In this document: positions 5,971-6,299 of the stretch, piece after piece
Layout: each line of letters opens with the position of its first letter
How positions within the stretch are numbered: the stretch's first letter is position 1
NCBI GenBank assembly: GCA_003219925.1
Contig: QHQU01000199.1
Span: forward strand, 1-6,299
Length of the DNA: 6,299 bases
Direction: 5' to 3'
Source: Verrucomicrobiota bacterium
GTDB lineage: Bacteria > Verrucomicrobiota > Verrucomicrobiia > Chthoniobacterales > UBA10450
Made by a program: the position numbers and the translations under genes
Notes under the pieces: model-generated
The model's database searches: none
Seen by the model: only the letters and a program-made list of their open reading frames with translations
Told to the model about the DNA's origin: nothing

Positions 5971-6299
5971 TTATCCCAAGTAGTATCCGCCGTTCACGTT
6001 CAAAATGTGACCCGTAATATAAGAGGCCATCGGTGAGGCCAGGAAAAGAATGGCGTTCACTATTTCGCTGACCTCACCGAGGCGACCCAATGGAATTTGC
6101 TTAATAAAGTTTTGCGTGACTTCATCCGGCATTCCCTTGCTCATCCCGACATCGATGAAACCGGGCGCGACGGCATTGACTGTGATTTGATTACGGGCCA
6201 GCTCACGCGCCGAAACCTTCGTCAACGCGATAATGGCAGCTTTGCTCGAGGAGTAGTTAGCCTGACCGAACAATCCCATCTGTCCACTGACGGACGAGA
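5971..6299 (-). CDS. FabG-like short-chain dehydrogenase/reductase, C-terminal part (partial)
   Basis: The last 108 codons are visible, ending at TAA (5973-5971); the N-terminal Rossmann part with the nucleotide-binding glycines lies beyond the right edge. The visible part begins SSVSGQMGLFGQANYSSSKA. The catalytic Ser is the one encoded at 6294-6292, Tyr at 6255-6253 and Lys at 6243-6241. The Ser-Tyr spacing of 13 and Tyr-Lys spacing of 4 match the SDR triad of FabG. NAVAPGFIDVGM, GRLGEVSEI and a GHILNVNGGYYLG terminus are also typical. The closest named role is NADPH-dependent 3-oxoacyl-ACP reductase in fatty-acid elongation. An acetoacetyl-CoA reductase or another SDR is possible because the cofactor region is missing and no other fatty-acid gene is visible. 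The ATG at 6279 is internal; the frame continues through the edge. Confidence 0.87.
   Translation of the reverse strand, partial: SSVSGQMGLFGQANYSSSKAAIIALTKVSARELARNQITVNAVAPGFIDVGMSKGMPDEVTQNFIKQIPLGRLGEVSEIVNAILFLASPMASYITGHILNVNGGYYLG

Noticed and set aside
1..6299. CRISPR array, tRNA or rRNA genes, transposase, phage or toxin-antitoxin genes
   Set aside because: No regularly spaced direct repeats, no tRNA-like cloverleaf or rRNA stretch noticed, and no reading frame resembling a transposase, integrase or toxin.

Overview
The window looks like a piece of a free-living, GC-moderate bacterial chromosome. It carries housekeeping and accessory metabolic genes separated by gaps rich in short palindromic repeats. 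Ribosome binding sites are poor or absent before most starts. The intergenic palindromes have GC-rich stems and three-base loops, some built on a GCGCCTCGC core. Together these remind me of soil Verrucomicrobia (Chthoniobacterales / Udaeobacter-like). That placement is an inference from recollection, not from a search.

Layout on the + strand: the last 46 codons of a glutaryl-CoA dehydrogenase-type acyl-CoA dehydrogenase (to 142), a repeat-bearing gap, then a complete SCP-x-type thiolase (406-1641). A 376-base gap follows, holding a terminator-like hairpin and a nested inverted repeat (1819-1941) made of four three-base-loop hairpins. Two minus-strand genes come next: a 72-residue zinc-knuckle protein (2018-2236) and a VOC/glyoxalase-fold protein (2360-2764). 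The VOC gene is divergent from a MATE transporter (2802-4190), with only 37 bases between the two starts. The MATE gene is followed on the same strand by DNA polymerase IV (dinB, 4267-5325) and a small cupin (5362-5841). After a convergent gap with two more hairpin repeats, the C-terminal half of a FabG-like reductase runs off the right edge on the minus strand.

Functionally, the left end suggests acyl-CoA breakdown: glutaryl-CoA to crotonyl-CoA, with a thiolase that could act later on acetoacetyl-CoA or a related thioester. The middle holds efflux (MATE) and translesion synthesis (DinB), with small metal-binding-fold proteins (VOC, cupin, zinc knuckle) around them. MATE, dinB and cupin are collinear with gaps of 76 and 36 bases, so co-transcription is plausible. 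No tRNA, rRNA, CRISPR array, prophage or intact insertion sequence was seen. The least ordinary feature is the family of palindromic intergenic repeats, above all the composite element at 1819-1941.
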